Positions 49,253-60,656 of a DNA stretch of 64,000 bases are shown piece after piece (the first letter of the stretch is position 1; each line of letters begins with the position of its first letter). Made by a program: the position numbers and the translations under genes. Under the pieces are notes generated by a model. The model was given only the letters and a program-made list of their open reading frames with translations. It made no database searches and was not told the DNA's origin. This stretch comes from Sternotherus odoratus (lineage: Eukaryota; Chordata; Testudines; Kinosternidae), in assembly GCA_032164245.1 (NCBI GenBank), contig JAVMKO010000022.1:10415845-10479844 (forward strand). Direction: 5' to 3'.

Positions 49253-52200
49253 ATGGATAGATGCAAACATGTTGGGCGGCTACGACTCGCCCAGGACCAT
49301 TCTATCCTGAATCCCCAGAAGTGGCACTGCAGGGACTGCAACACCACGGAGTCTATCTGGGCTTGTCTGAAATGCTCCCACGTTGCCTGTGGAAGTTACA
49401 TTGAGGAACATGCACTTAAACACTTTGAAGAGACCAAGCATCCCTTGGCTATGGAAGTTAATGATCTGTATGTGTTTTGTTACCTTTGTGAAGACTATGT
49501 CTTGAATGATAATCCTGAAGGTGATTTGAAATTGTTAAGAAGCTCTCTGTCTGCTATTAGAAGTCAGAAGCATGATCCATCAGCAAGAAGTGGGAGGACA
49601 TTGCGATCAATGGCTTTGGGGGAAGATGTGTATAGCCATCAAAGGACCCCTCAGGGACAGCCTCAGATGCTCACTGCTCTCTGGCACAGGCGCCAATCTT
49701 TGCTAGCAAAAGCACTGCGGACCTGGTTTGATAAGAGTTCTAGAGGCCAGCTAAAACTAGAACAAAAGAAGCAAATGGAGGAATTGGAGAGAAAGAAGGA
49801 AGCAGCCAGGCAGAGGCGGCAAGAGATGAAACGGAGACTTTTGGAGGAACTGGCAAACACTCCTCCTAGAAAGAGTGCGAGACTTCTGTCTCACGTTCAT
49901 AGAGAGAATTTAATTCCAAGGAAGTTTAGAGAGATGGCAGCAAGTTCCTCTACCTCAAGGCGAATGCAGAGCAGCAGATTCAGACAGTTTTATTCCATCC
50001 GGCGTAAGCCCCTAATGACTCCTGGTGTGACTGGCTTAAGGAATCTGGGAAACACATGCTACATGAACTCAATCCTTCAAGTGCTAAGTCACCTCCAGAA
50101 GTTCAGAGAATGTTTTTTGACACTTGACCTCTGTGAAACTGAAGAACTCTTAGCCAAAACCGTGAATGGAAAGTCTAGAATGTCTGGCAAGTTGGCAAAT
50201 GGATCTGCTGCTAATGAGTCGGGGAGGAATGATAAAATGGGGTCATGTGGCAGGCAAAGCTTGCCAGCTGGCTTAAATGGTGGGTCCTCAATAAGCAGGA
50301 GTTTAGAACTAATACAGCCCAAGGAACCAAGTTCAAAGCACATTTCTCTCTGTCATGAACTGCACACCCTCTTCAGGGTCATGTGGTCTGGGAAGTGGGC
50401 ATTAGTGTCTCCATTTGCCATGCTGCACTCCGTGTGGAGTTTGATTCCAGCATTTCGAGGTTATGATCAGCAGGATGCTCAGGAATTTCTCTGTGAGCTG
50501 TTGGACAAAGTGCAGCAGGAGCTGGAGTCGGAAGGAACGAAGCGCAGGATCCTCATCCCTTTCTCGCAGAGGAAGCTTACCAAGCAGGTCCTGAAGGTGG
50601 TGAACACCATTTTTCACGGGCAGCTGCTCAGTCAGGTATGCACAGAGCTCGTCACAGAAACCAGCTGCTGCTTTCAGTGTCAGGGAGCAGAGGTTCTGTT
50701 TTCTGTGGAGCCACTGGATACTAAACAGGACTTAGGTAGGTGATGGAATTTATTACAGCACTGTAGTAGAACTGTCAGGGATCTGTTGCCATTTCCAGCA
50801 TATAACCCACATACTAAAGGTACCAGAACTTAGCCATATTTTATCACTTTTTAAGATGACTGTTGCACACAGGATAGACAAGTCCTCAGCCCTAGTGCAA
50901 GGTGGTTTTTGTTTTACAAAATATTTTTATACTTAATTTGGCTTTTTTTGTTTTGTTTCTGTGCTCAAAAAAGGGGGAGGGGAGTTGTGGGGAGAGGGCC
51001 AGAGAACCCAGTTATAGTGCCTCATAAAGAATAAAGCATGTTTTAAAACGAATATTTATAGGCACTTTGAGACTGAACCTGGGAGGTGCTGAACGCCCAT
51101 GACTCTTGTTGATTTCTGAGAAAGTTGCAAGTGCTCTGCAACTCTCAATATCTGGTCTTTTGTGTATGTATTTTCCCCTTGAGTATCTCATGTTACCTCC
51201 CCCAAGGATCTGATAATAAGAGCAGCTGTGTGTCTCTGCAAGCCCTCAATTGCCATTGACTTCAAATGGCCCTGAAGGTGTTCAGCACCTTGCAAGAGAC
51301 ACTTTGCAGGACTGGGTCATAAAAATGAACACATGACACTATTATTATTACAACCATTTTCCCCCCAGTGCTGGTTATCTTGAATTAGCATTAATACAAA
51401 CTATGTGCATATTAAAGGAGAGTATATATACCTTTAGTCCTCTATTTAGATGTAGGGTTTGGGTTTTCTGGGAAACAAGGGTCAATTTAAAATCACTGTT
51501 CATTTTGAAAGGTGTCTACTGTGCACATACTCTTCATACACTTTGTTTTTGCTAAATGTTCTGTGTTTAGAAACATCATCCCAGTTGTTTCATACTGTTC
51601 AATATATGTCTAGAGTCATACATGCAGTTACAGTGTTAAGACATCTGTATTAACAACTCTTTATGGAGTTATATGTAATGTGTGTGATAGAATATATTTT
51701 GAGCCATTATAGTATATTTGTTAGGCTTCTCCTGCCAAGAAATGTGTTCTGTGTGTGTGACAACGCAACTCCCATTTACACATCATATCTTTCATCCAAG
51801 GTTTTCCCAGGGTGCTTTACAAACATTCTTTCATTAAGTCTCATCTGAGGCTTTACACTTTATGGATGGGTAAACTGAGGTACACAGTCATGCAGTGTCT
51901 TGCCTAACCCTAACGTCTCACACAGCAAGTGGCGGAGCTGAAAATAAAACACAGAAGTCTTCCCTCTCAGCCCCTTGCTTTAACTGCTAGTCATCACTCC
52001 CTTTGACCAATTACATTTGCCCTGTAAGTGAACATACCTCAAGGTCAAGAAATCTTGTTTTTCCTAAAGGTCATTTTCCTGCTTGATAGACTGAGTAGAA
52101 CCCAGAGTAACACCAAACCTGCATGAATACACTCTCCTCCCCTTTCTCTCTCTGCATGCCCCTGCTTGCTGCTGCCTTAGTTTTAGTTTTAACTTTGCTG

Positions 52201-53773
52201 CAATTTGTTAGCATCATTTTGCAGGACATGAGGAGAACAGTGTGCATTTGAGCTCCCTCCTCCACACTCCCAGAACAGAGCATCAGTGATTTTATAGGGC
52301 TAGTGCGTGAAACAGGAACTGAAACTGACCATAACAGCGAAAGTGAGTATAGATAGTATTCTCCAGTACACAAGCGAACAAACTGAAGAAGTGGTGAGAG
52401 TTGGGCCCTAAATGTTAACATGAATTCTGTCTATTGTCATAAGCTGCCTTATTATGGGTTGAGTTAAAACCCCTTTAAACTGATGTGTGACCATGCCCTT
52501 CTCTTAAGTAGTTGTAAGAAACACTTGAGAGGCCACACCTAAAACAAGGCCTAATAGAATCTACTCAGAAACTAACACCACATGGGTGGAAAGTGGGGTG
52601 GTTCCACTGGGTATTGTGACCAGGGTGGGTGTGTGAGTGTGAGAGAGAGAGAGTGAGTGTGAGGGAAAGCAGAAGATACAGGTACTAAGAACAGAGAGAG
52701 AAGCAGAGGCAAAAAACATAAAAGCCAAGAGGTAGCTGGTGAGCTCAGTGTGACCCTGAAAAAGCTAGAGAGAGCGCTTTTGGGTCTGTTGGCTAGAGAG
52801 GTTTGGGGCTGTAAGCTAAGGGCATGTCTTCACTGGCAACATTAAAGTGCTGCCTTGGGTGTGTAGTCACGGCACCAAAACTCCCTCCACAAGGGAGTAC
52901 TGTCGCTACCAGCACCGGGAGCGCGGCTATCAGCGCTGGTGCACTGTCTACACTGCCACTTTACAGCACTGCAACTTACAGCACTCCGGGAGGGGAGGGG
53001 GGGTGTTTTTTACACCTCAAGCGAGAAAGTTGCAGCACTGTAAAGTGGCCATATAGATAAGGCCTAAGAAACTTGGGCCCTTTTTGACCCAAGTGGCCCC
53101 TGAACTTTGATTAGCCACTTGGGTCAAAAAGGGGCGACAGTATCAGAAAATAGTTCAGAACTATTGTGACATGTATAGTAATACTTTGCAGTTTTATATA
53201 GCACTTCTCAACTGAGGATCTCAAAGCACACTACAAAGATAAGTGTCATCCCCATATACATCGGGAAAGAGACGTAGAGAGGTTTAATGACTTGACCAAA
53301 ATCACACAATGAGTCACGGTCAATATTGGGAATGGAACCCATTTCTCTGGCCTGCCAGCCCAGTTTCCTGTCCACTGGACTGGATTGCCACACGGGCATC
53401 ACCAAACAATTCTTTGGCCCACGTGAATATAAATGCCTGTACTGTAGGTATGTGTTCACATAACATCATTTGTGTATAAACCTTTCCTTTCCAGGTCACC
53501 TGCATAACATGCAACTACAAATCCAACACCATTGAGCCCTTCTGGGATCTTTCCCTGGAATTCCCTGAACGCTATCACTCTATTGAGAAAGGGATTGTCC
53601 CCGTTAACCAGACAGAGTGCATGCTGACAGAAATGTTGGCCAAGTTCACAGAAACAGAAGCTCTGGAAGGGAGGATATATGCGTGTGACCAGTGCAACAG
53701 TAAGTGAAGTGCTGATGCTTTACCTGCAGCTTAGATACACTGTCCATTGTTCCTGGTAAGAGATGTTCATAGT

Positions 53774-53821
<48 letters not shown>

Positions 53822-56800
53822 AAATCTACATATTGGTACCTCGATGCATGTGTGAGAGAGGGGTGTGTGTGTTATATTTTAAAAATACATATATATCCAC
53901 ACTCTTCATCGCTACTCTGTTCTGGTACAGGTTCTTCCTGTTGATAGCTTCTGCACCTTCTGTGTACCAGTTCAGAACTGATCAGGTGTTCCTTTTATCA
54001 TTCCTTACATTCAGCAGCACAGATTGCTGAGAATATATTTTGACCCTATCTAGAACTGCTCCCTCCTACTATGACTTCCTTTAGTTGATTGCTTCCTCTG
54101 CCCCACTTAAAACAGTCACGGTAATTTTTTGGGGGGAGGTGAGATTTTGGCAGGTACAAAAGGAAGTTTATCATCATCTTTTCTTCCCTGTCATGGCAGA
54201 GATGAACAAACTATCCTGGCCGGGTTTGTTATCATTTGTCCTGCAGTATGTGAGCTTTAGTGTAGTCTTGGTGAGTTGCAGTGTGGACTTAGCATCATGT
54301 CTCCTTCAGGCACTATAGACCTGAGCATTTTTGTCTCTGCAGCGGTAGCTTTCAGGCAAAGAGTTCTAAAGTGCCACCATGTCAGAGAAGAAGTGCTCAC
54401 CTTTCTTTGTGACTAGTAGGTGTCTTTAGCAATGAGCTGCAATTGCTATTTGACTCTCAAATTAGTGTATTACCTGTTAAGTGAACAAGTGCATCTCACT
54501 AGAATATCTCTCTTGTTATCTAGAATATGTCTCTTGTTAGCTTTCCTGGTGGCCTGAGGATTGATATTAGGGTTGGACGAATACTGCAGAAAATTTTCCC
54601 AGAACATTTGCTTACATTTTTGAATGAAGTCATTTTGAGCTTGTGAATAATCATGTGATTTAGTTGTACTGACACCCACGTTCACCAAAACTGAATTTCA
54701 GATTCTGACGTGATTATTTATGATGGTGTCATACGTTCATTTCAGTTGGGAAGAAATAGAGTGACTTCTTTGACCTGTCGCAACTAATCAGCACAGTTGA
54801 AATAGCAAACATTTGTGTGACATGATTTGCAATCAGTATTTTTAATCACAAATGTATTAAATACTTTCAGATAAAAATCTGAGGAAGTAGCCATCTGCTT
54901 GTGGATAGTCTATAAGCAAAAGAGGGAACTAATTTCATCAGATAAATTATTTGCTGTGAATCTTTCACACAGATCTGATCAGTATTATTCAGTTTGCGTC
55001 TTAGCCTTGTATTCTTCAGTTTTTGTTTGTGCAGATCTAAAGTTTGCTGATGTAGGTGCTTTATAGTTAAATCGGATAAGGAAGCATTAACTCAAAAAAA
55101 AAGCAAGCCCTAGCGGGAGGCAGCAGTCCTACCAGTAGATGCCAAAAATCATCGGTGGTACTGCCTGTCAGAAGTGATAAAGAGAGGAGCAACCCATCTG
55201 TTCTGAATTTGTGCAGTGAAATGCAGAAATCCAATTAACAGGTACATTTCTTATTGGACGCTCTGGCTGTCACCTGTCCATCCGCGCCACACCTTCCTCC
55301 TCCCCCCCCCCCCCCCCCCCCCAGCTGTGTCCTCTGTGCCCTGGAGAAGTTGACAGGTTCTGATTAGGAACAAAAGACAACCCTCCACCTCATACCCTTT
55401 TATCCCAATCTTTGTTGATAAATTTTAAAATAAAGTGTTTACCATGGAATAAACTTGCTTCCTTATACAAGAATCAGAGAGGTAGCTGTGTTAGTCTGGA
55501 ATAGCAGAGGTAACAAAGTCCTGTGGCACCTTAAAGACTAACTATAAAGTTTTGAAGCATAAGCTCTCGTGGGCTAATACCCACTTCGTCAGATGCAAGC
55601 AGTGGAAGTGTCCAGAGGCAGGTATAGAAAAGTAGGCAAGAACCAGGTAGGAGGTAACAAGGTTAGTCCAATTAGGCTGAACCAGCTTGTTATCTCCAAT
55701 CAGGGAGGGTGGGTTATTCTTCTAGCAGTTGAATAGGGGGTGTGAACTCGGAGAGAGGAGAAGCTATTTTTGTAATTAGCAAGCCACTCAAGGTCTTTGT
55801 TCAGTCTAATTGGACTAACCTTGTTACCTCCTACCTGGTTCTTGCTTACTTTTCTATACCTGCCCCTGGACACTTCCACTGGTTACATCCGACGAAGTGG
55901 GTATTAGCCCACGAAAGCTTATGCTTCAAAACTTTATAGTTAGTCTTTAAGGTGCCACAGGACTTTGTTACCTCTTCCTTATACAGGCACACTTCCCTTC
56001 TGCCCTACCAAGACATGATGTCTTGTTGAAAGCTCTCATCTCTAACTTGATTCATATGAATCTCCTCCTCTTCCCTCGCCCCCCAAAGATAGTGAAGTGC
56101 AGGATTACTTGCTCTATCTATGCAGTATGATAAAAGTGGGTTAGATCAGTGTGTCAGTAGAACACGGCACCAGATTTTGCAAGCAGATATTTTGGATGGA
56201 GGTAAAAATGAAAATGTTGAAGGCAGGAATGGGGTGTGTAGGGTGTTGCATATATGCTTTAGCTCTAGTGATTTCCAAAAAACAAACAAATACACCTCTT
56301 CCCCTCCCATGCCTCCCCTGGCAATTCCTTCAAATTGAACAGTTGTTTCAATATTTGCTGTTTGACATTTTTTTTTAAAGCAACATAAAATCTCACCTTA
56401 GTCTCTTGAGAGCCTTGGGTCAAACATTTAAGATAAGATAGACTGTGCTGCATAACTAGCCAAAATGACTGTACGCTATACTCCTTCCTTGTTTGAATAT
56501 TGAGTTACAGAAAAGACTGACTTAGCAAAGGTCTGTTATCTCTGTATTCTCTTTATGAAAAAATGAAGTGCACATTTCAGGACCCGTGGTTTCGATGGGT
56601 GGGGGTGGAGGTTTTTGCTAGACATATAATAGAGTGGCTTTTTATTTTATTTTATTTTATTTTTGCTTTGAAACTACTTTCCCTCTGCCTCAGTTTGTTA
56701 GCAACTTGCTTAAACATTAAAATTATACCCCATTGAGAAAGAAGTGACGTTTGTTCTTTGTTATTTATGGTTAAATGTGAGATACATCGCTTTCTATAAA

Positions 56801-59800
56801 GATTAATTAGTAGGACACAAGCAGAGTTAATAAAAATTGCTTAATTTTTTAGATACAAATTCTGAACTCCTTTCTTTGCTTTTACAAAGTCCTGATGCAA
56901 TAAGGCCTGAGCAATTATGTGAGTAAAAATGGAGAGGCAATCATCAGGATCTGCCCCTTCATTGTTGTTTAATTCAAACCTGTTTAAGGTGAAGTACAAA
57001 GAACCCTTTATAGAATGTAGCTAATTATAATTTTGTTCTTTTCCATCAAAGAGAGCTACTCCTACAGGGTTTATGGAGACAGTTCTATTTTTAATTTAAT
57101 AACAAATTTGCTAGTTGATAGAATGTAAATAGTGGCTAAGAATCTTTTGATTCTTTCACTGTTCATTCTCATATTGCTTTCGTTGTTGGCAAAGTATTGA
57201 TTGTGGCACCTTCATTGAACCGTAATCTGTACTCTGCAGTGGTTGCTTCTCTCAGCGCTGTAACGAATCAACTCCAGTTAGAATAAATTATTTTATTCTT
57301 GTTGATTTTACTTGATGGCATGGAATACAACACCCCACAGTGAAAATCAATGTTCTGTGAACCCTGGGATCAAAGCAGTGCAAGGAGCCACCTCTTAATT
57401 TTACATTCCTGTTAGTGATCAAAAGTTTTCTTAAAACAATAGCAAATAGAAGTTGACAGTGAATGGTTGTGGAGATGAGAACTTAAGGGCCTCTGTTTTC
57501 CATTTGCTCACCCAAGCCGCACACCTTACTACCCCTTTGCTTTTATTTTCCCACTTGCACCTCCATTGTTTCCCTTCTGGACCCTTACACTTGAAACTGC
57601 GTCTTTGATCCGGTCACCAGGCCTTCACCCCTTTCTCCTTCAAGTGGCTTCTTAAAACACCCCTTTTCCATTTAGCCATATACACCTTACTCTCCCCTCT
57701 CACAGTCACAAGTGAAAAATCTTCCAGATACACACATTGCTAACCCACGGTAACCACATGATCTTACCATGGTATCTCTTGTCCTCACAATATTTGTTGC
57801 GATTTCTTATCAAACTATCATAACTTAGACTATCAGCTCTTCAGCACAGGAGCACTGTCTTTGATCTGCCTGTAAAGCTCCATACACAGTTCTGGTACTG
57901 CATAACAATAAATATATCTACAATGGTTTTTCAATAACTTGGGGACAACTTAGTAGTATTTAGCTTTGAAACTAGCTGTATGCTCTATGGCTTCAGCCAT
58001 TTCTTTATCAGCCCTGTTGTACATCGCATTGTGAAATGTTAACAGAAGTAGCTTGAAACAGATGGCTGAAGGCATGAAGATTATAAGCAGCACAAAAATG
58101 TGAAGCTGTGAATATTTTAACAGCATGGTTTCCCGTCCCAACAAACCCATTGGGTTGGAATCCTCCTGCTTAGAAGTTGCAGATGCAGGTGTTGTAAGCA
58201 AATCTTCCCCTGCTGTACCTCTATCCTTATTCGCTTTGTATTTCACTGGTAAGTCTTTGCTGTGAGCTGACGACTCTAAAAAGGAAGAAGGAAGGGTTTG
58301 TCACATGCCGCTTCCGCCTTTGAAGACAGTTTACAACCCAACCTATGTTTTATGCCTTTCTTAAACCTTTTGTAGGCAAACGACGGAAGTCTTCTCCTAA
58401 ACCTCTTGTTCTGAGTGAAGCTAAAAAGCAGTTAATGATCTACAGACTACCTCAGGTCCTCCGGCTGCACCTTAAACGATTCAGGTGAGTTTTGTGGGCC
58501 ACAAGTAGCGTTTAGCAAGTGAAATAGTTGCATGGAAAATGTGCTACCTTCTCTTTGGACATGAATGGTTCATACACACTGTGAAGTTCCCTTATTTCCT
58601 GGATAGTGCAAGCAAATAAAACATCTTACATGCAACAGATGTTTAATTCACAGCAAAGTAGGCTTGTGTACTCAATGTAGTGTCCTTATGAAGATGGATA
58701 GTTTGCTCTTAGGCTACATTTCTGCTACAAGCTAGGGGTACGATTCTGCTTCTCACAGACATATGCTTGTGGTAGCTCTCATTGAGCTAGCGTAAGTATA
58801 AATAACAGTGCAGCCACAGTAGCACAGGTAATGGTGGCACAACTGAGCCATGCCAAGTACAAACCTGCCTGAAACTGGCAAGTATGTACCAGGCTCAGCT
58901 TACCCGTGCTTCTACTGCCACTACTCATGCTACTGTGGCTGAACTGCTATTTATATTTGGACTATCTTGATGAGAGCTAATGCAAATGGGTGTACAAGAG
59001 GTGGAGAATCACACCCCTACCTCTGTTGTGTAGCCTAAATGTTTTTGAGAATACAAGCACTGCTCAACTTATATAAGTATTAATATAGTACAACTGTGCA
59101 TTCAATGCCTGGCTGAGTTTGCAGCAACCTGAAATAGCCCAAAAGGTGCAAATTGACTCTTCATTCAATGGAGTTTCTGATTATGACCATTTATATGTCA
59201 ACTAAATTAAGCGCTGATAAAAAGGGGGATAATCATGACAAGTAGTTAGTCTTTAAGGTGCCACAGGACTCTTTGTCACTTCAGTCTATTGAGAGTAACA
59301 TCTCATTTTGGAGACACTGTGGTGTAGGTCTTCATCTATGGAACTAGTTCCCCCTGGTAATTTATCTGGCCCTCCTACTTTTGCTACTTCTAAGTCATGT
59401 TTTTTGTTCTGTTTTTTCCATAATATAGCAGATGCTGGAACTATGGTTGGAAAGTGTCTATTTTGATTGCATGCATTTGTGTTGCAGGTGGTCTGGACGT
59501 AATCACCGTGAGAAGATTGGGGTCCATGTCCTCTTTGACCAGGTATTAAACATGGAACCTTACTGCTGCAGGGACTCTCTCTCCTCTCTTGACACAGAGA
59601 CCTTTGTCTATGACCTCTCCGCTGTGGTGATGCATCATGGTAAAGGGTTTGGCTCAGGACACTACACAGCATATTGCTACAACACAGAGGGAGGTGCGTG
59701 TGCCTTATTACTGGGGAAACAGATTTTAAAAGTCTGTTTAATATTTTGTTCCTTAGACTTTAGTGTATATTAAAGGTTTATAGTTGGAGTTGTTTTAAAT

Positions 59801-60656
59801 AAAATTTCTTGCCATTCCGTAGCTTTATTTCCAGAGTGTATTGCTAGTAGCATGTATTTGCATAAGGACCAGACTGCTTTTTCTTTCCCTTCCTTGTAGC
59901 CGACTGGGATGGCTTTACTGCTTGCTTTGTAACGTTAGCATTTCATTTTCTTGTGCTACATAACTTGATTGTGCTGCTCTAATTGGCATCTTTCTGACCC
60001 TACTTGGGACGAGAAGATAACAACACACAAAATGTACTGAAACTGGACTATTCATGAATAACATCTATAGTGTTTTTCTAAATTCCTGAACACTTACCTT
60101 TTCCCACAGTATGAGTATTGATACTACTCTTCCCCACCTTATTACAGAGAAGGGAGAATTATAACTGTACCTGTCTTGGAGGTTTTTAGTTTTCATTACT
60201 TCAGGAGGTTATTTTAGGATATAATATAAAATCTAGTTACAGCTCAACCACATAGTGGTAAACTGGGTTAATGGCATAGAAATGCTATGAAGGCTTGCTA
60301 ACCTTGAATCCCTTCCCAAAGTATCTGCCGGTTAAAACACCTCTCTTCTCCCCCTCCCCTGAAAATTCCCATTTCTTGTGATTGTTTTTAGGGTTCATTT
60401 ATAAGAGACAATCAAAAGGATTAAGGTCTCGTTACTAATGTCCTCTTTCTTCCTTTGGTTCCTAGGTTTTTGGGTCCACTGCAATGATTCCAAACTGAAT
60501 GTATGTGGTGTGGAGGAGGTGTGCAAAACCCAGGCCTACATTCTTTTTTACACTCAAAGAACAGTGCAGGGCAAAGCAGGAATCTCAGAAACACAACTCC
60601 AAGCTCAGGTGCCGTCCAAAAACAGCGATAAAGACAGAAGACTGACATTCCCATGA
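49253..60656 (+). CDS. USP49: Ubiquitin-specific protease 49
   Basis: USP49 is a nuclear cysteine deubiquitinase reported to act on histone H2B and to influence co-transcriptional splicing. Coding exons are 49253-50635, 53495-53699, 58376-58484, 59488-59693 and 60466-60656 (2094 nt, 697 aa; human is about 688). An N-terminal ZnF-UBP (residues about 4-80) carries Cys4, Cys26, Cys29, Cys38, Cys41, Cys46, His53, His57, His63, Cys76 and Cys79. A basic coiled-coil-like segment (about 165-205, [20 protein letters not shown]) follows. The USP domain starts at about 260 with catalytic Cys269 (GNTCYMNS), His624 (GSGHYTAY) and Asn641 (HCNDSK); CxxC pairs 464/467 and 525/528 form its zinc ribbon. PQGQPQML and RTLRSMA separate it from the paralogue USP44. 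The acceptor before the start is probably at 49224/49225, so the leader lies upstream. Residue 48 is Ser where relatives have Arg. Confidence 0.96.
51780..51995 (-). repeat. MIR-like SINE, antisense
   Basis: CAGGGTGCTTTACAAACATT, ATGGATGGGTAAACTGAGGT, ACACAGTCATGCAGTGTCTT and a GCAAGTGGCGGAGCTGAAAA block reproduce the antisense order of a MIR/tRNA-SINE. Diverged and old. Confidence 0.6.
52820..53066. mobile_element. MITE of a turtle-type family rich in AGCGCTG words
   Basis: Ends AGGGCATGTCTTCACTGGCA and TGGCCATATAGATAAGGCCT are imperfectly inverted. The inside has repeated inverted cagcgctgg/ctttacagcactgcaac words. I recognise the pattern from turtle sequence. The chance open frames at 52824-53060 come from it. 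Confidence 0.65.
53195..53400 (-). repeat. MIR-like SINE, antisense
   Basis: TTTATATAGCACTTCTCAAC, GAGACGTAGAGAGGTTTAAT, GACTTGACCAAAATCACACA and GGAATGGAACCCATTTCTCT follow the antisense MIR order. It ends about 95 bp before the USP49 acceptor at 53494. Confidence 0.65.
53778..53820. repeat. (GT)n(CG)n microsatellite
   Basis: About 18 GT units run into CGCGCG, just inside the USP49 intron that starts at 53700. Confidence 0.9.
55302..55322. repeat. Poly-C run (21 C)
   Basis: An uninterrupted homopolymer; its length is likely unreliable in assembly. Confidence 0.9.
55470..55973. mobile_element. Fold-back retroposon with 177-bp inverted arms and a 12-bp target duplication
   Basis: The left arm 55506-55682 and right arm 55799-55975 are inverted copies with about 7 mismatches in 177 bp, separated by a 116-bp spacer. 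The left side carries an extra 36 bp (GAATCAGAGAGGTAGCTGTG, then ttagtctggaatagc), the family's 3' end as seen at 33978. CTTCCTTATACA flanks both sides (55458-55469, 55974-55985). A 12-bp duplication fits target-primed retrotransposition better than hAT (8 bp). An inverted, truncated pair is also seen for Penelope-like elements, but no reverse-transcriptase or GIY-YIG motif is present. Confidence 0.8.
56639..56664. repeat. (TTTTA)n microsatellite
   Basis: About five TTTTA units in the USP49 intron. Confidence 0.85.
57500..57915 (+). repeat. CR1/L3-type LINE 3' end
   Basis: CTCCTTCAAGTGGCTTCTTA and AAAACACCCCTTTTCCATTT resemble the C-terminal ORF2 end. TTAGACTATCAGCTCTTCAG and GAGCACTGTCTTTGATCTGC, with an end in TACTGCATAACAATAAATA, match the L3-type tail. 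Old and broken. Confidence 0.6.
58709..59038. mobile_element. Palindromic MITE in the short USP49 intron
   Basis: TTAGGCTACATTTCTGCTAC at the start pairs with CTGTTGTGTAGCCTAA at the end, and inner parts continue the fold-back (AGCTAGGGGTACGATTCTGC against a GAGAATCACACCCCTACCTC block). About 330 bp long and non-coding. The class is uncertain; no clear target duplication was found. Confidence 0.65.
59243..59280 (+). repeat. Short fragment of the fold-back repeat family
   Basis: GTTAGTCTTTAAGGTGCCAC followed by aggactctttgtcac is an inner piece of the family at 33851-33978 and 55470-55973. Confidence 0.7.

Larger units (their letters stand above)
50636..53494. other. USP49 intron after the first coding exon
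   Basis: The coding frame stays open for 36 codons past the donor at 50636 (cysteine-rich, to a stop ending at 50743). MIR-like repeats and a MITE fill the rest. No separate gene is seen. Confidence 0.6.

Noticed and set aside
49253..60656. Assignment to USP44 in place of USP49
   Set aside because: USP44 and USP49 share the zinc finger and catalytic domain, but the linker ([15 protein letters not shown], the Lys/Arg/Glu-rich coil) and the MED20/BYSL neighbourhood fit USP49.
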